In this document: positions 11,105 to 19,545 of the stretch, in pieces
How the letters are laid out: each line of letters starts with the position of its first letter
How positions within the stretch are numbered: position 1 is the stretch's first letter
From: Selenomonadales bacterium
GTDB taxonomy: Bacteria; Bacillota; Negativicutes; Sporomusales; UBA7701
Assembly (NCBI GenBank): GCA_029975165.1
Contig: JARKPR010000050.1
Location: 1 to 45,513 of the forward strand
Direction of reading: 5' to 3'
DNA length: 45,513 nt
Notes under the pieces: generated by a model
Told to the model about the DNA's origin: nothing
The model's database searches: none
Seen by the model: only the letters and a program-made list of their open reading frames with translations
Translations under genes and position numbers: made by a program

Positions 11105-11800
11105 TCAATAGTGGCGCGGCCCGAAGATCGCCGTGCCGATGCGCACCAGATTGGCCCCTTCCTCCACAGCCACGCTATAATCGTTCGTCATCCCCATTGA
11201 CAGCCATTCGATATCCGTATTGGGCAGCGCGGCCGCCCGCAAGGCCGCGAACATCCGGTACAGCTCGCGGAACACCGGCCGGGCCTCCTCCACATCCTCG
11301 TAAAAAGGCGCCATCGTCATCAGCCCGCACAGCCGCACATGCGGCAGGCCGCTCACCAGCGCCGCCAGAGCCGTCATTTCGTCCGGCGCTACGCCCGACT
11401 TAGTATCCTCGCCGGCCACATTCACCTGGATGAGCACGTCCTGGCGCTTGTCCGCCCTGGCCGCCGCCCGCTCCACCTCCAGCGCCAGCCGCTCGCTGTC
11501 CAGCGAATGGATCAGCGAAAACAGCGGCACCGCCTGGCGGACCTTGTTCGTCTGCAAATGGCCGATCAGATGCCACTCCGCCGGCGGCAGCAGCACGGCC
11601 TTGGTCGCCGCCTCCTGCACCCGGTTCTCGCCCACCGCCGTCGCTCCGGCCGCCAGAACTTCCCGTACGGCCGCCGCGTCGCGATTCTTCGTCACGGCCA
11701 CCACCTTGACGCCGGGCCCCGTGACGGGCGCTTCCCGCCGCCTGGCGGCGGCTAAATCTATATTATGCCTGATGTGGGCCAGATTAGCGCCGATAGACAT
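11105..11800 (-). CDS. yggS: YggS/PLPBP family PLP-homeostasis protein
   Basis: A 231-aa single-domain alanine-racemase-fold protein that binds pyridoxal phosphate and buffers vitamin B6 and amino-acid metabolism; it has no known catalytic activity. The PLP lysine is in [13 protein letters not shown], near residue 37. Other family blocks are [47 protein letters not shown] and [34 protein letters not shown] lies 7 bases before the ATG. It heads the leftward division operon. No clear promoter was recognised in 11801-11900, though that stretch is AT-rich. Confidence 0.96.
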   Translation of the reverse strand: MSIGANLAHIRHNIDLAAARRREAPVTGPGVKVVAVTKNRDAAAVREVLAAGATAVGENRVQEAATKAVLLPPAEWHLIGHLQTNKVRQAVPLFSLIHSLDSERLALEVERAAARADKRQDVLIQVNVAGEDTKSGVAPDEMTALAALVSGLPHVRLCGLMTMAPFYEDVEEARPVFRELYRMFAALRAAALPNTDIEWLSMGMTNDYSVAVEEGANLVRIGTAIFGPRHY

Positions 11801-12011
11801 GGAAAACCCTCCAATGGGAATACTATTCGCCCATAAACATAATTTTCCTCTTAGTATCTGCCATTAACATAAAAATATCATACAAAAACGGCGATAAAAG
11901 CCCCGTCTGCCGTATCACGGCTGCGGATGCCCCCGCCGCCCGTCGCCCGCGAGCATCTTCCCGGCATGTTCGAGGAAATCGCCGCTAGAAAACCCTAACC
12001 TGCCCATAGGC

Positions 12012-12037
12012 CCCGCGCCCGCAAGGCGCGGGTTTTT
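12012..12037 (+). terminator. Orphan plus-strand intrinsic terminator
   Basis: CCCGCGCC (12012-12019) pairs with GGCGCGGG (12025-12032), followed by TTTTT. No rightward gene lies between 11801 and 12011, so it either ends an unannotated RNA or acts as a leader attenuator for the small ORF at 12078. Confidence 0.75.
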
Positions 12038-12077
12038 CTTTCCCCGCCGAGGCAGACTATTACCGGAGGTGGTAACA

Positions 12078-12236
12078 ATGCCGCAACGGCGCAAATCCCC
12101 CTGGACGGCGGTCGACAAAGACCAGCTCGGCTACGAATCGAACTTCAACCCCCAAGGCCAGTTCCACGACGGCCCCCGCACCGCCGACAACGACAAAACC
12201 ATAACCGTCGGCCAGGACGACCGGCAGCTGACCTAG
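12078..12236 (+). CDS. Small hydrophilic hypothetical protein (52 aa)
   Basis: The ORF begins at ATG 12078 with GGAGG upstream at good spacing and ends at TAG 12236. The product is a charged, proline- and glutamine-bearing peptide starting MPQRRKSPWTAVDKDQLGY and ending TVGQDDRQLT, with no membrane segment and no cysteine. No family is recognised. Codon choice matches the genome (GCC, GAC, CGC rich), which together with the ribosome site supports real translation. It lies between an orphan terminator and the CBO0543-type gene and could share a transcript with the latter (72-base gap). Confidence 0.6.
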   Translation: MPQRRKSPWTAVDKDQLGYESNFNPQGQFHDGPRTADNDKTITVGQDDRQLT

Positions 12237-12308
12237 CCCGCGGATGCAATTTTATCGGCCGCCCGGCAATACTAATAAAAACTGCTCTGCCGGGAAGGGG
12301 CGCGGCCA

Positions 12309-12815
12309 GTGACACTCACCCCCGAACAAATAATCACCGCCGCCGCCGCGGCAATAGCCCTGCTGCTGTTCGTCTTCGCCGTCGACTGGCGCTATTTCCG
12401 CGACTGGGTGGCAATCTTCCTGTTCAAATGCACCCTCGATTTCATCTGGGGCAGCGCCGTCGTCAGCCTCGACCTGATAGACTATCCCTACAGGCTCCTC
12501 CCGCAGTACTACGATACCAGCATCCTCTTCGAGCTGTGGGTCTTCCCCGTCCTGTGCATCCTCTACAACCAGGTGACAAGGACGCGCGGCCTCCCGGCCA
12601 TCGTCGGCTACGCCCTGCTCTATAGCGCCGGCATCACCGCCCTCGAATACCCGCTGGAGCGATACACCGACCTGATCAAATACCTCAACTGGACCTGGTT
12701 CACCAGCTTCTACACCCTCACTCTCACCTTCCTCATATCGCGAATCTTCATCGCCTTCTACCGCTGGGGCTGCACCCGCTTCGGGGACGGTGGCTACGGC
12801 CGGCCCCGTGGATGA
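12309..12815 (+). CDS. CBO0543-type integral membrane protein
   Basis: A 168-aa protein with about five hydrophobic segments, starting at GTG 12309 after GGGAAGGGG. The region LPQYYDTSILFELWVFPVLC, followed by ILYNQ, and a later segment ending ITALEYPLERYTDLIKYLNW are typical of the CBO0543 family of spore-former membrane proteins, whose function is not known. It ends before a bidirectional terminator shared with the convergent substrate-binding protein gene. Confidence 0.75.
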   Translation: MTLTPEQIITAAAAAIALLLFVFAVDWRYFRDWVAIFLFKCTLDFIWGSAVVSLDLIDYPYRLLPQYYDTSILFELWVFPVLCILYNQVTRTRGLPAIVGYALLYSAGITALEYPLERYTDLIKYLNWTWFTSFYTLTLTFLISRIFIAFYRWGCTRFGDGGYGRPRG

Positions 12816-12879
12816 CAAGCCGAAAACCTGCGCTGCGCCGCGCCGGCCGCCGCACCGTGCACCCACGTACCGCCGCAAA

Positions 12880-12914
12880 TAAAAACCCCCTCCGCCTTTT
12901 CGGCGTAGGGGGTT
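12880..12914. terminator. Bidirectional terminator between the CBO0543-type gene and livJ
   Basis: AAACCCCCT...GCC and GGC...AGGGGGTTT arms enclose a TTTTC loop; on the minus strand it is followed by TTTTTATTT, and the plus strand has TTT. It serves both convergent genes. Confidence 0.8.
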
Positions 12915-12926
12915 TCGCCTGCCTGG

Positions 12927-14093
12927 CTACGGATTGACCGTCGCCTTGTAGACCTGCTTGCCGTCCTTGAACTCGATGATGACCGCGCTCTTGACCGCGT
13001 CATGGGTCGCGTTCAGCGTCAGCTTGCCGGTCACGCCCTCGAAATCCTTGGTCGCGGCCAGCGCCTCGCGGATCTTGGCCGGCTCCGTGCTGCCCGCCCG
13101 CTTGATGGCGTCCGCCAGCACGTACGCGGCGTCATAGCCCAGCACCGCCATGGCGTCGGGCACCAGGCCGAACTCCTTCTTGTACGCCTCCACGAACGCC
13201 TTCGACTTCGGGCTGGTATCCTCCACCGAATAATGGTTCGTGAAATACGTGCCGTTCAGAGGCGCAGCGCCGGCGATCTCCGCCAGCTTCGGCGAATCCC
13301 AGCCGTCGCCGCCCACGAACGGGACGGTTATGCCAAGCTCGCGGGCCTGCTTGATGATCTTGCCCACCTCCTCATAATAGCCGGGCACGTAGACCATCTC
13401 GGGATTGACGGCTTTCACCTTCGTCAGGATGGTCTTGAAATCCTGGTCCTTCTGCAGGTAAGCCTCCTCGGCGAGGATGGTGCCGCCGCCCCTAACGAAC
13501 GCCTCCTTGAAGAACTGAGCCAGCCCCTTGCTATAGTCGCTGGAATTGTCGATCAGCACCGCCACCTTCTTCACCTTGAGCGTATTCAGGGCGAAGTTGG
13601 CGCCCACCGTGCCCTGGAACGGGTCGATGAAGCACACGCGGAAGGTGTAATCCTTGGCCTTGCCGGTCTGCTCGTCGACGGTCACCTTCGGGTTGGTGGT
13701 CGCCGCCGCCACGAAAGGAATCTTGCTCGCTTCCGCCACCGTCGAACCGGCGATGCCGTTCGAGCTCGTCGTAAAGCCGGTCACCGCGATGACCTTATCC
13801 TGCGAAATTACCTTGGTCATGGCGTTGGTCGACTCGGCCGGCTCGCTCTTGTTATCGGCCGCCACGGCCGCAATTTGCTTGCCGAGCACGCCGCCCTTGG
13901 CGTTGATCTCCTTGAACGCCAGCTTGGCGCCGTTGCTGGCCGCCGTGCCGAACGTGGCCGTACCGCCGGTCAATTCGTATACGACGCCGATCTTGATGTC
14001 GTTGCTACTGCTGCCGCCGCAGCCGGCGACAAGCGCGGCCAGCATAAACACTGCCGCGACGATGCCAGTCACGCGTAAATATCGTTTTTTCAC
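12927..14093 (-). CDS. livJ: Branched-chain amino-acid type ABC transporter substrate-binding lipoprotein
   Basis: A 388-aa periplasmic-binding-fold lipoprotein. The signal peptide ends in a lipobox, LVAGC, with Cys25 as the lipidated residue. Then IKIGVVYELTGGTATFGTAASNGAKLAFKEINAKGG opens the type I binding domain; FVAAATTNPKVTV and VLIDNSSDYSKGLAQFF follow. These proteins deliver Leu/Ile/Val or related ligands to a LivHMGF permease. No permease or ATPase gene is in the window, so it is an orphan here. The start is GTG with GGGAGG upstream. Its promoter lies between two arms of a 9-bp inverted repeat. Confidence 0.9.
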   Translation of the reverse strand: MKKRYLRVTGIVAAVFMLAALVAGCGGSSSNDIKIGVVYELTGGTATFGTAASNGAKLAFKEINAKGGVLGKQIAAVAADNKSEPAESTNAMTKVISQDKVIAVTGFTTSSNGIAGSTVAEASKIPFVAAATTNPKVTVDEQTGKAKDYTFRVCFIDPFQGTVGANFALNTLKVKKVAVLIDNSSDYSKGLAQFFKEAFVRGGGTILAEEAYLQKDQDFKTILTKVKAVNPEMVYVPGYYEEVGKIIKQARELGITVPFVGGDGWDSPKLAEIAGAAPLNGTYFTNHYSVEDTSPKSKAFVEAYKKEFGLVPDAMAVLGYDAAYVLADAIKRAGSTEPAKIREALAATKDFEGVTGKLTLNATHDAVKSAVIIEFKDGKQVYKATVNP

Positions 14094-14264
14094 ACCATTG
14101 CCTCCCTAATTAACCGCATGATAAAATTGCCCGTCCGGCCCTGCCTCGGCCGCTCCTCACCTCCGGCCGACAAGCCTGCCTGTCCTGCGGCGCACCCCCG
14201 CAGAAAAAAAACGAAACTTTTTAAAAAGCAAATTTTTTGCCCTCTAAAAAGCCTCGTTGCTCGC

Positions 14265-14320
14265 ACACTTGTCTCTTATGATTATACATTGTATTACGCT
14301 ACCGGTTATTTGACAAGTGT
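14265..14320 (-). promoter_or_regulatory. livJ promoter bracketed by a 9-bp inverted repeat
   Basis: On the minus strand TTGTCA (14311-14316) and TACAAT (14288-14293) are 17 bases apart. The arms ACACTTGTC (14265-14273) and GACAAGTGT (14312-14320) are perfect inverted repeats; one overlaps the -35 box and the other lies just past the expected start site. This is a layout expected for a dimeric or looping repressor. Confidence 0.65.
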
Positions 14321-14360
14321 TTTTTATGAATTTCCATATTTTTTTACATAACGGCTATGC

Positions 14361-15701
14361 TCACAACGGCAGATAAGTCAGGACAGCCGTCCCCGCCAGC
14401 GTCGCCGCGACCGTGAAAGCCCAGTTCTGGCGGAAGCTGGCCGCAATGGGATCGCCCCTGGTAAGGCTGACGACGACAAGGCTGATTATCGAAAAAGGCG
14501 ACATATTCGCGTACGCCACATAACCCATCGTCAAAGCTCCCGCCATCTGGACCGGCGTCAGCGCCACGCTGCCCGGCGGCAGCGCTATCGCCAGCGTCGA
14601 AATGGTGAGGAACGGATGCAAGCCGAACAGGCACGGAAAAGCCGTCAGAAAAGTGATCAGCGGGATGAGCGTCAACGGCGAATCGAAGCCCAGATACTCG
14701 ATAACGGGCACGATATAATGCTTCACGTCCGTCAACCCCAAGGCATAACCGCAGAAACCGAACGCCGTGAACAGGATCATCTCCCCGTAGGCATTCGGCA
14801 AAGAGACCTTGAAATACTCCCGCAGCCGGGCGCGATAGACGCCCAGGCGGGAAAACAGCAGCGCCAGCAGCAGCGGCCCGGCGAACGACACCAGCGGCAC
14901 GGTGACGAGCGCGCTCTTGCGGGTAAAATACTGGAGCAGGGAGATAACGACGCTCAGGACCGCCAACTGGAGGAAAAGCTTCCCCATCATCACCGCCAGC
15001 CGGCCATCCGTGCCTTCCCCGTCCTCCTGCCCACGGCCGGCGAACTCCACCGCCCCGAACGCCAGCGCGACCGCGAAGGTCGCAACCGCCAGCGCGGCGC
15101 CCCCGGGGAGCATCTCGAACCAGGTGAGGCCGGCGTACTGCATCACGATCGCCACCGAAATGAACGCCGGCGACCAGAGCATATTGGCCGAAATACCCCG
15201 GATCAGCGACTTTTCCACCGCCCCGGCGGGGTACTTCCCGGCCACATCCTTAAGCAGATTATAGACGAACGGCAGCCCCCCCACGTTCAGCAGCGACGTC
15301 AGCGCGGACGTAAACCCCAGGCTGACCGCGTAAAACTGGAACGGCGACCTGGCCAAGCGGGGCAGGCTCGTGCACAACACCTCGTGATAGCGCTCGAAAT
15401 GGAGCGGGATGGTAAACAGCGACACCGCCAGCAGCAGGCTGATGATCGAGGCGTTGTTGAGCATGGCGGCCACCCAGTCCCCGGCCGATGCCCCGCTCAC
15501 CACGAGCAGCGCCGTTCCCACAACCGTGAGCACCGCGCTCACATACCTGCTGGCCCTCTTCATCTTGCCGTAGGCGATGGCATGGACGCCGGCCATCGCG
15601 GCCAGCATCACGCCGCGGCCGGCGGACGACGGATAAAACGCGTCCACGAGATACGTCACAAGATAAACGAACAGCAGCGCGCTCAACGCCTTTGCCTGCA
15701 T
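14361..15701 (-). CDS. Uncharacterised polytopic permease, paralogue A
   Basis: A 446-aa protein with roughly 11-12 membrane segments and no soluble domain. It is about half identical by eye to the gene at 18154-19488; shared blocks include SPFQFYA, NVGGLPFVYNLLKDVA, LWSPAFISVAIVMQYAG, RKSALVTVPLVSFAGPLLLA, FLTAFPCLFGLHPFLTIST and IALPPGSVALTPVQMAG. The repeated pattern of long helices and a P-C-L-F-G-H loop is like transporters of the ion-transporter superfamily, but I cannot name the family. The ATG at 15701 follows GGAGG by about 11 bases. It is alone on its transcript as far as visible, unlike its paralogue. Confidence 0.7.
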   Translation of the reverse strand: MQAKALSALLFVYLVTYLVDAFYPSSAGRGVMLAAMAGVHAIAYGKMKRASRYVSAVLTVVGTALLVVSGASAGDWVAAMLNNASIISLLLAVSLFTIPLHFERYHEVLCTSLPRLARSPFQFYAVSLGFTSALTSLLNVGGLPFVYNLLKDVAGKYPAGAVEKSLIRGISANMLWSPAFISVAIVMQYAGLTWFEMLPGGAALAVATFAVALAFGAVEFAGRGQEDGEGTDGRLAVMMGKLFLQLAVLSVVISLLQYFTRKSALVTVPLVSFAGPLLLALLFSRLGVYRARLREYFKVSLPNAYGEMILFTAFGFCGYALGLTDVKHYIVPVIEYLGFDSPLTLIPLITFLTAFPCLFGLHPFLTISTLAIALPPGSVALTPVQMAGALTMGYVAYANMSPFSIISLVVVSLTRGDPIAASFRQNWAFTVAATLAGTAVLTYLPL

Positions 15702-15846
15702 CTACCGCTTGTCCTCCCTCCGTAGCGAAGGGGCCGCCCTGCAGCCCCTGTCAGCGTCATAATTCTTTGCCCCCCTGCCATTTCCTGCCTGCGGGGCAGG
15801 AAAAATTCCCGCGGACCGCCGTCGGGGCACCATGCGGAATTGACCG

Positions 15847-16518
15847 TCAACCGAGATACTTGCTCCCCTCGCGCACGCTCAGCGGGTGCAGCCTATGTCC
15901 GGCCACAAAACCCCGCACCCACTCCCGGTCGGTCTTCGAATACTCTCTGAGCGCCCAGCCGATCGCCTTATTGAGGAAAAATTCCTTCGTACCGCCCGTC
16001 AGGCCGATCACCCGGGCCAACACCCGCGTATCGGTCCTTTCCTTATACTTGAGCTGGAACAGGATGGCCGTCCGCGCCAGCCAGATATTCTCCCCCGCCG
16101 CCCACGGCAGCATATGGCTCGCCACCAGCCCCGGATGCCGCGCGCACAGCGGCCCCGCCACATTCGCCGCCAGCGCGTCCACCGTGTCCCACCAGGATTT
16201 ATCGGCGATCAGCCCGGCCAGCAAGCCGATGTCCTCCTTCGCCAGCCCGCCACTCAGCGCCGTCAGGTAATCGACCGCCAGATACTGGAACTCCCGCTCC
16301 GGCAGCGCCCACAGCCGCGCCACCAGCTCCCGGTCCACCGGCCCCGCCTGCTTCGTCCCGCGCAGGAACCCCCGCTGCAGCCCCGCCCGCTCCGGCTTCC
16401 CTATCCCCAAAAACGGAAACTGATTCTTCATATACGCCGCCATCCCCCGCGCCCGTTCCTCATCGCGGCCCGCGTAAAACGCCTTTATCAGTTCATCCGC
16501 TTCCGTCAATTTTGCCAC
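15847..16518 (-). CDS. AlkD-like DNA alkylation repair protein
   Basis: A 223-aa all-helical HEAT-repeat-like DNA glycosylase family member that removes bulky or cationic alkylated bases such as 7-methylguanine. The hallmark KSWWDTVDALA supplies the tryptophan and the catalytic-type Asp, and WLARTAILFQL the arginine that contacts the DNA backbone. The C-terminal FFLNKAIGWALREYSKTD and WVRGFVAGHRLHPLSVREGSKYL are also family signatures. The start is probably GTG 16518 close to AAAGGG. It is divergent from the PLP decarboxylase and shows no operon partner. Confidence 0.92.
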   Translation of the reverse strand: MAKLTEADELIKAFYAGRDEERARGMAAYMKNQFPFLGIGKPERAGLQRGFLRGTKQAGPVDRELVARLWALPEREFQYLAVDYLTALSGGLAKEDIGLLAGLIADKSWWDTVDALAANVAGPLCARHPGLVASHMLPWAAGENIWLARTAILFQLKYKERTDTRVLARVIGLTGGTKEFFLNKAIGWALREYSKTDREWVRGFVAGHRLHPLSVREGSKYLG

Positions 16519-16702
16519 CGCCCTTTAATGCGTAATAACGTTTTGGTTCTTCGCCGGTAAAATATTATCCTCCAACAGCAAAGTCGGCGCGGGCTGGCCC
16601 CGCGCTTCCGGCGGCGAGTTCCCCTCCCCCATTTGACGCCCGCCCCTTCCCAGAATTATACTGTTCAATAGAATAGAATCCACCCCAAAGGAGGCTGACA
16701 AA

Positions 16703-18097
16703 ATGGCTGCCGACGACATCTCCGGGCGCTTCCGCCGCCACGCCACGGACTGGGATCTATACGAACAGGCGAAAAACTATGCCCTCGACTACATGCGCAC
16801 CGTATGCGACCGGCCCGTCTCACCTGCGCCCGCAGCCCTCGCCGGGCTCGAAGCCTTCCGCGAGCCGCTGCCCGACGGACCATCCGACCCGCACGACATA
16901 ATCGCCACGCTCCACCGCCACGGCTCGCCGGCCACCGTCGCCCAGACCGGCGGCCGCTACTTCGGCTTCGTCAACGGCGGCGTCATCCCCGCCGCCCTCG
17001 CCGCCAAATGGCTGAGCGACGCCTGGGACCAGAACGCCGCCCTGCACGTCATGTCGCCCGTCGCCTCCGTGCTGGAGGAAGTCTGCGAAGCCTGGCTCGT
17101 CGACCTGCTCGGCCTGCCGGCCGGCACCGCCGCCGGCTTCGTCGGCGGCACCTCCAACGCCAGCCTGTGCGGCCTCGCCGCCGGACGCGACCACCTCCTC
17201 CGCCGCCAGGGCTGGGACGCCGGCGCCGCCGGACTGTTCGGCGCCCCCGCGCTCCGCGTCGTCCTCGGCGAAGGCGCCCACTCCACCGTCTACAAAGCCC
17301 TCGGCATCCTCGGCCTCGGCCGCGAGCGCATCATCAAAGTGCCGGCCGACGACCAGGGCCGCATGCGGGCCGACCGGCTGCCGCCCCTCGACGACGCCAC
17401 CCTCCTCATCCTCCAGGCCGGCCACGTCCAGACCGGCGCCTTCGACCCCTTCGCCGCCATCTGCCCCCGGGCCCGCGAAGCCGGCGCCTGGGTCCACATC
17501 GACGGCGCCTTCGGCCTGTGGGCCGCCGCCTCGCCCGCGCTCCGCGCCCTCACCGCCGGCATCGAACAGGGCGACTCCTGGTCGGCCGACGCCCACAAAA
17601 CCCTCAACGCCCCCTACGACGGCGGCATCGTCCTCTGCCGCCACCGGGACGCCCTCGTCCAGGCCATGAGCATGACCGGCTCGTACATCGTCTACAGCGA
17701 CCACCGCGACGGCATGCTCTACACCGCCGACATGTCCCGCCGCGCCAGGGCGGTCGAACTCTGGGCCGCGCTCAAGGCCCTCGGCCGCGCCGGCGCCGGC
17801 CAGCTCGTCGACGACCTGTGCGCCAAGGCCCGCTACTTTGCCGCCGGCCTGCGGCAGGCAGGCTTCCGCATCCTCAACGACGTCTGCTTCAACCAGGTCC
17901 TCGCCGCCTGCGGCGACCCCGCCGCCACGCAAAAGACGCTGGCGAACGTCCAGCAGTCGGGCGAATGCTGGTGCGGCCCGTCGGAGTGGCAGGGCGAGAC
18001 CGTCATCCGTATCAGCGTCTGCTCCTACCGCACCACCCTGGCCGACATCGACCGCTCGATCGCCGTCTTCGTCAAAGCCCGCGAAGCGGCAAAATAA
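16703..18097 (+). CDS. Group II PLP-dependent amino-acid decarboxylase
   Basis: A 464-aa cytosolic PLP enzyme of the glutamate/tyrosine/aromatic decarboxylase group. AAAGGAGG precedes ATG 16703. The Schiff-base lysine is Lys299 in SADAHKTLNAPYDGG, the pyridine-nitrogen aspartate is Asp267 in WVHIDGAFGLW, and the ring-stacking histidine is His193 in GEGAHST. The GGRYFGFVNGGVIPAALAA block near residue 83 is typical of the family's bacterial branch. The substrate cannot be read from the sequence. It is rightward, single, and ends in a terminator shared with the tct operon. Confidence 0.88.
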   Translation: MAADDISGRFRRHATDWDLYEQAKNYALDYMRTVCDRPVSPAPAALAGLEAFREPLPDGPSDPHDIIATLHRHGSPATVAQTGGRYFGFVNGGVIPAALAAKWLSDAWDQNAALHVMSPVASVLEEVCEAWLVDLLGLPAGTAAGFVGGTSNASLCGLAAGRDHLLRRQGWDAGAAGLFGAPALRVVLGEGAHSTVYKALGILGLGRERIIKVPADDQGRMRADRLPPLDDATLLILQAGHVQTGAFDPFAAICPRAREAGAWVHIDGAFGLWAAASPALRALTAGIEQGDSWSADAHKTLNAPYDGGIVLCRHRDALVQAMSMTGSYIVYSDHRDGMLYTADMSRRARAVELWAALKALGRAGAGQLVDDLCAKARYFAAGLRQAGFRILNDVCFNQVLAACGDPAATQKTLANVQQSGECWCGPSEWQGETVIRISVCSYRTTLADIDRSIAVFVKAREAAK

Positions 18098-18111
18098 TCG
18101 ATACAAACGCC

Positions 18112-18147
18112 AAAGCCGCCATGTAGCCATACCATGGCGGCTTTCCC
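18112..18147. terminator. Bidirectional terminator, CCGCCATG stem
   Basis: AAAGCCGCCATG (18112-18123) and CATGGCGGCTTT (18133-18144) are perfect complements. It lies between the convergent decarboxylase and paralogue-B permease genes. The same 12-base arms occur again at 26725-26752. Confidence 0.85.
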
Positions 18148-18153
18148 GTTCCC

Positions 18154-19488
18154 CTAAAAAAGACCGGTCAAAATCACCGTCGCCGCCGCCGTGACGGCGA
18201 ACGCGTACGGCCAGTTCCGCAGCAGGGTAGCCTTGAGCGGCTCCTCCTTCGTCAGACCGAGGATGACCAGGTTCACCGCCGAAAACGGCGACAGGTTGCC
18301 GTAGCACACATACCCGAGCAGCAAGACCCCGGCCATCTGGAGGTTCGACAGCGCCACGCTGCCCGGCGGCAGCGCGATCGCCACCGTGGAAATCGTGATC
18401 AGCGGATGGATGCCGAACAGGCAGGGGAAGGTCGTCAAAAAGGTGATCAGCGGAATGAGCACGAGCGGCGAATCGAATCCCAGAAACCGGATGGCGAGCG
18501 GGATATAATCCTTTACAGCCGACAGGCCCAGCGCATACCCGAAGAACCCGAACGACGTGAACAGGATCACCTCGCCGTACGAATTCGGCAGCGACGTCCG
18601 GAAGTACTCTCCCAGCCTCGCCGCCCAGACGCGGAGGCGGGAAAAGATCGCCGCCAGCAGCAGCGGGCCGGTGAACGACACCAGCGGCACGGTCACAAGG
18701 GCGCTCTTGTGAGTGAAATACTGCAGCAGGGCGATGAACACCATCAGGATGGCGAGCTGGAGCAGCAGCTTCCCCAGGATGGTCGCCGAAGCGCCGTTCC
18801 CCTCTTCCGCCTGCGCCTGCATCCCGCTCCGGAACTCGACCGCCCCGAACGCCAGGGCGACGAGAAAAGCGGCGACAGCGACGAGTATGCCGCTGGGGAG
18901 AAGCTCGAACCAGGAAACATTGCCATACTGCATGACGATGGCCACCGAAATGAACGCCGGCGACCAGAACATATCGACGGCGGTGGCCCGGATAAGGGCT
19001 TTCGCCACCGCCCCCTCGCCATACCTGGCGGCCGTCTCCTTAAAGAGATTGTGGACGAAGGGCAGGCTCGCCACGTTGAGCAGCGACGCCAGCGCCGTCG
19101 TCAGGCCGAGCGTAAGCGCGTAAAACTGGAACGGCGATTTGGCCAGCCGGGTCACGTTCGTGGCCAGCGCCTCGTGATAAGGCTCGAAATACAGCGGGAT
19201 GGTGAACAGCGACACCGTCAGCAGCAGGCAGATGACCGGCGCGTTATTCAGCCAGGCGTTCACCCAGTCGTCCGCCGCCGCCCCGTTGCCCGCCATCAGC
19301 AGCACGCCCAAGAAGGTGAGCGCGGCGCTGATTATCTTGCTCGCCCTCTTCACCCTGGCGAACGCCAGCAGATGGACGGCGGCCAGGATAGCCACCATCA
19401 GATAGCGGGCGCCGGCCGACGGGGAAAAAGTATTGGCGATGAACGCGGCGAGGTACAAAAACAGGAGCGCGCTTAAAAGCTTCGTCAT
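18154..19488 (-). CDS. Uncharacterised polytopic permease, paralogue B, in the tct operon
   Basis: A 444-aa membrane protein closely related to the gene at 14361-15701. It has the same segment order, with SPFQFYALTLGLTTALASLLN, LWSPAFISVAIVMQYG (here FWSPAFISVAIVMQYG), a cytoplasmic loop near residue 225 (RSGMQAQAEEGNG), and FLTTFPCLFGIHPLITIST. It starts 57 bases after the tctC stop, with a stable hairpin in the gap, and its ribosome site is weak. Placement with a tripartite tricarboxylate transporter suggests a carboxylate-related substrate. The family is not identified, so this is context-based inference. Confidence 0.7.
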   Translation of the reverse strand: MTKLLSALLFLYLAAFIANTFSPSAGARYLMVAILAAVHLLAFARVKRASKIISAALTFLGVLLMAGNGAAADDWVNAWLNNAPVICLLLTVSLFTIPLYFEPYHEALATNVTRLAKSPFQFYALTLGLTTALASLLNVASLPFVHNLFKETAARYGEGAVAKALIRATAVDMFWSPAFISVAIVMQYGNVSWFELLPSGILVAVAAFLVALAFGAVEFRSGMQAQAEEGNGASATILGKLLLQLAILMVFIALLQYFTHKSALVTVPLVSFTGPLLLAAIFSRLRVWAARLGEYFRTSLPNSYGEVILFTSFGFFGYALGLSAVKDYIPLAIRFLGFDSPLVLIPLITFLTTFPCLFGIHPLITISTVAIALPPGSVALSNLQMAGVLLLGYVCYGNLSPFSAVNLVILGLTKEEPLKATLLRNWPYAFAVTAAATVILTGLF

Positions 19489-19517
19489 TATTGCCGTTTT
19501 CGCCCACTTTCGAAGGC

Positions 19518-19541
19518 GATGGGCTGCTTGCGCAGCCCATC
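19518..19541 (-). other. GNRA-type intergenic RNA hairpin between tctC and permease B
   Basis: On the minus strand GATGGGCTGC and GCAGCCCATC form a perfect 10-bp stem capped by GCAA, a GNRA tetraloop. No T-run follows, so it is not a classical terminator. A role in protecting the tctC message end or reducing permease translation is plausible but unproven. Confidence 0.6.
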
Positions 19542-19545
19542 ATTC

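Noticed and set aside
14118-14351. 77-codon plus-strand open frame upstream of livJ
   Set aside because: It covers the leftward livJ promoter region, has no ribosome site and changes composition midway.
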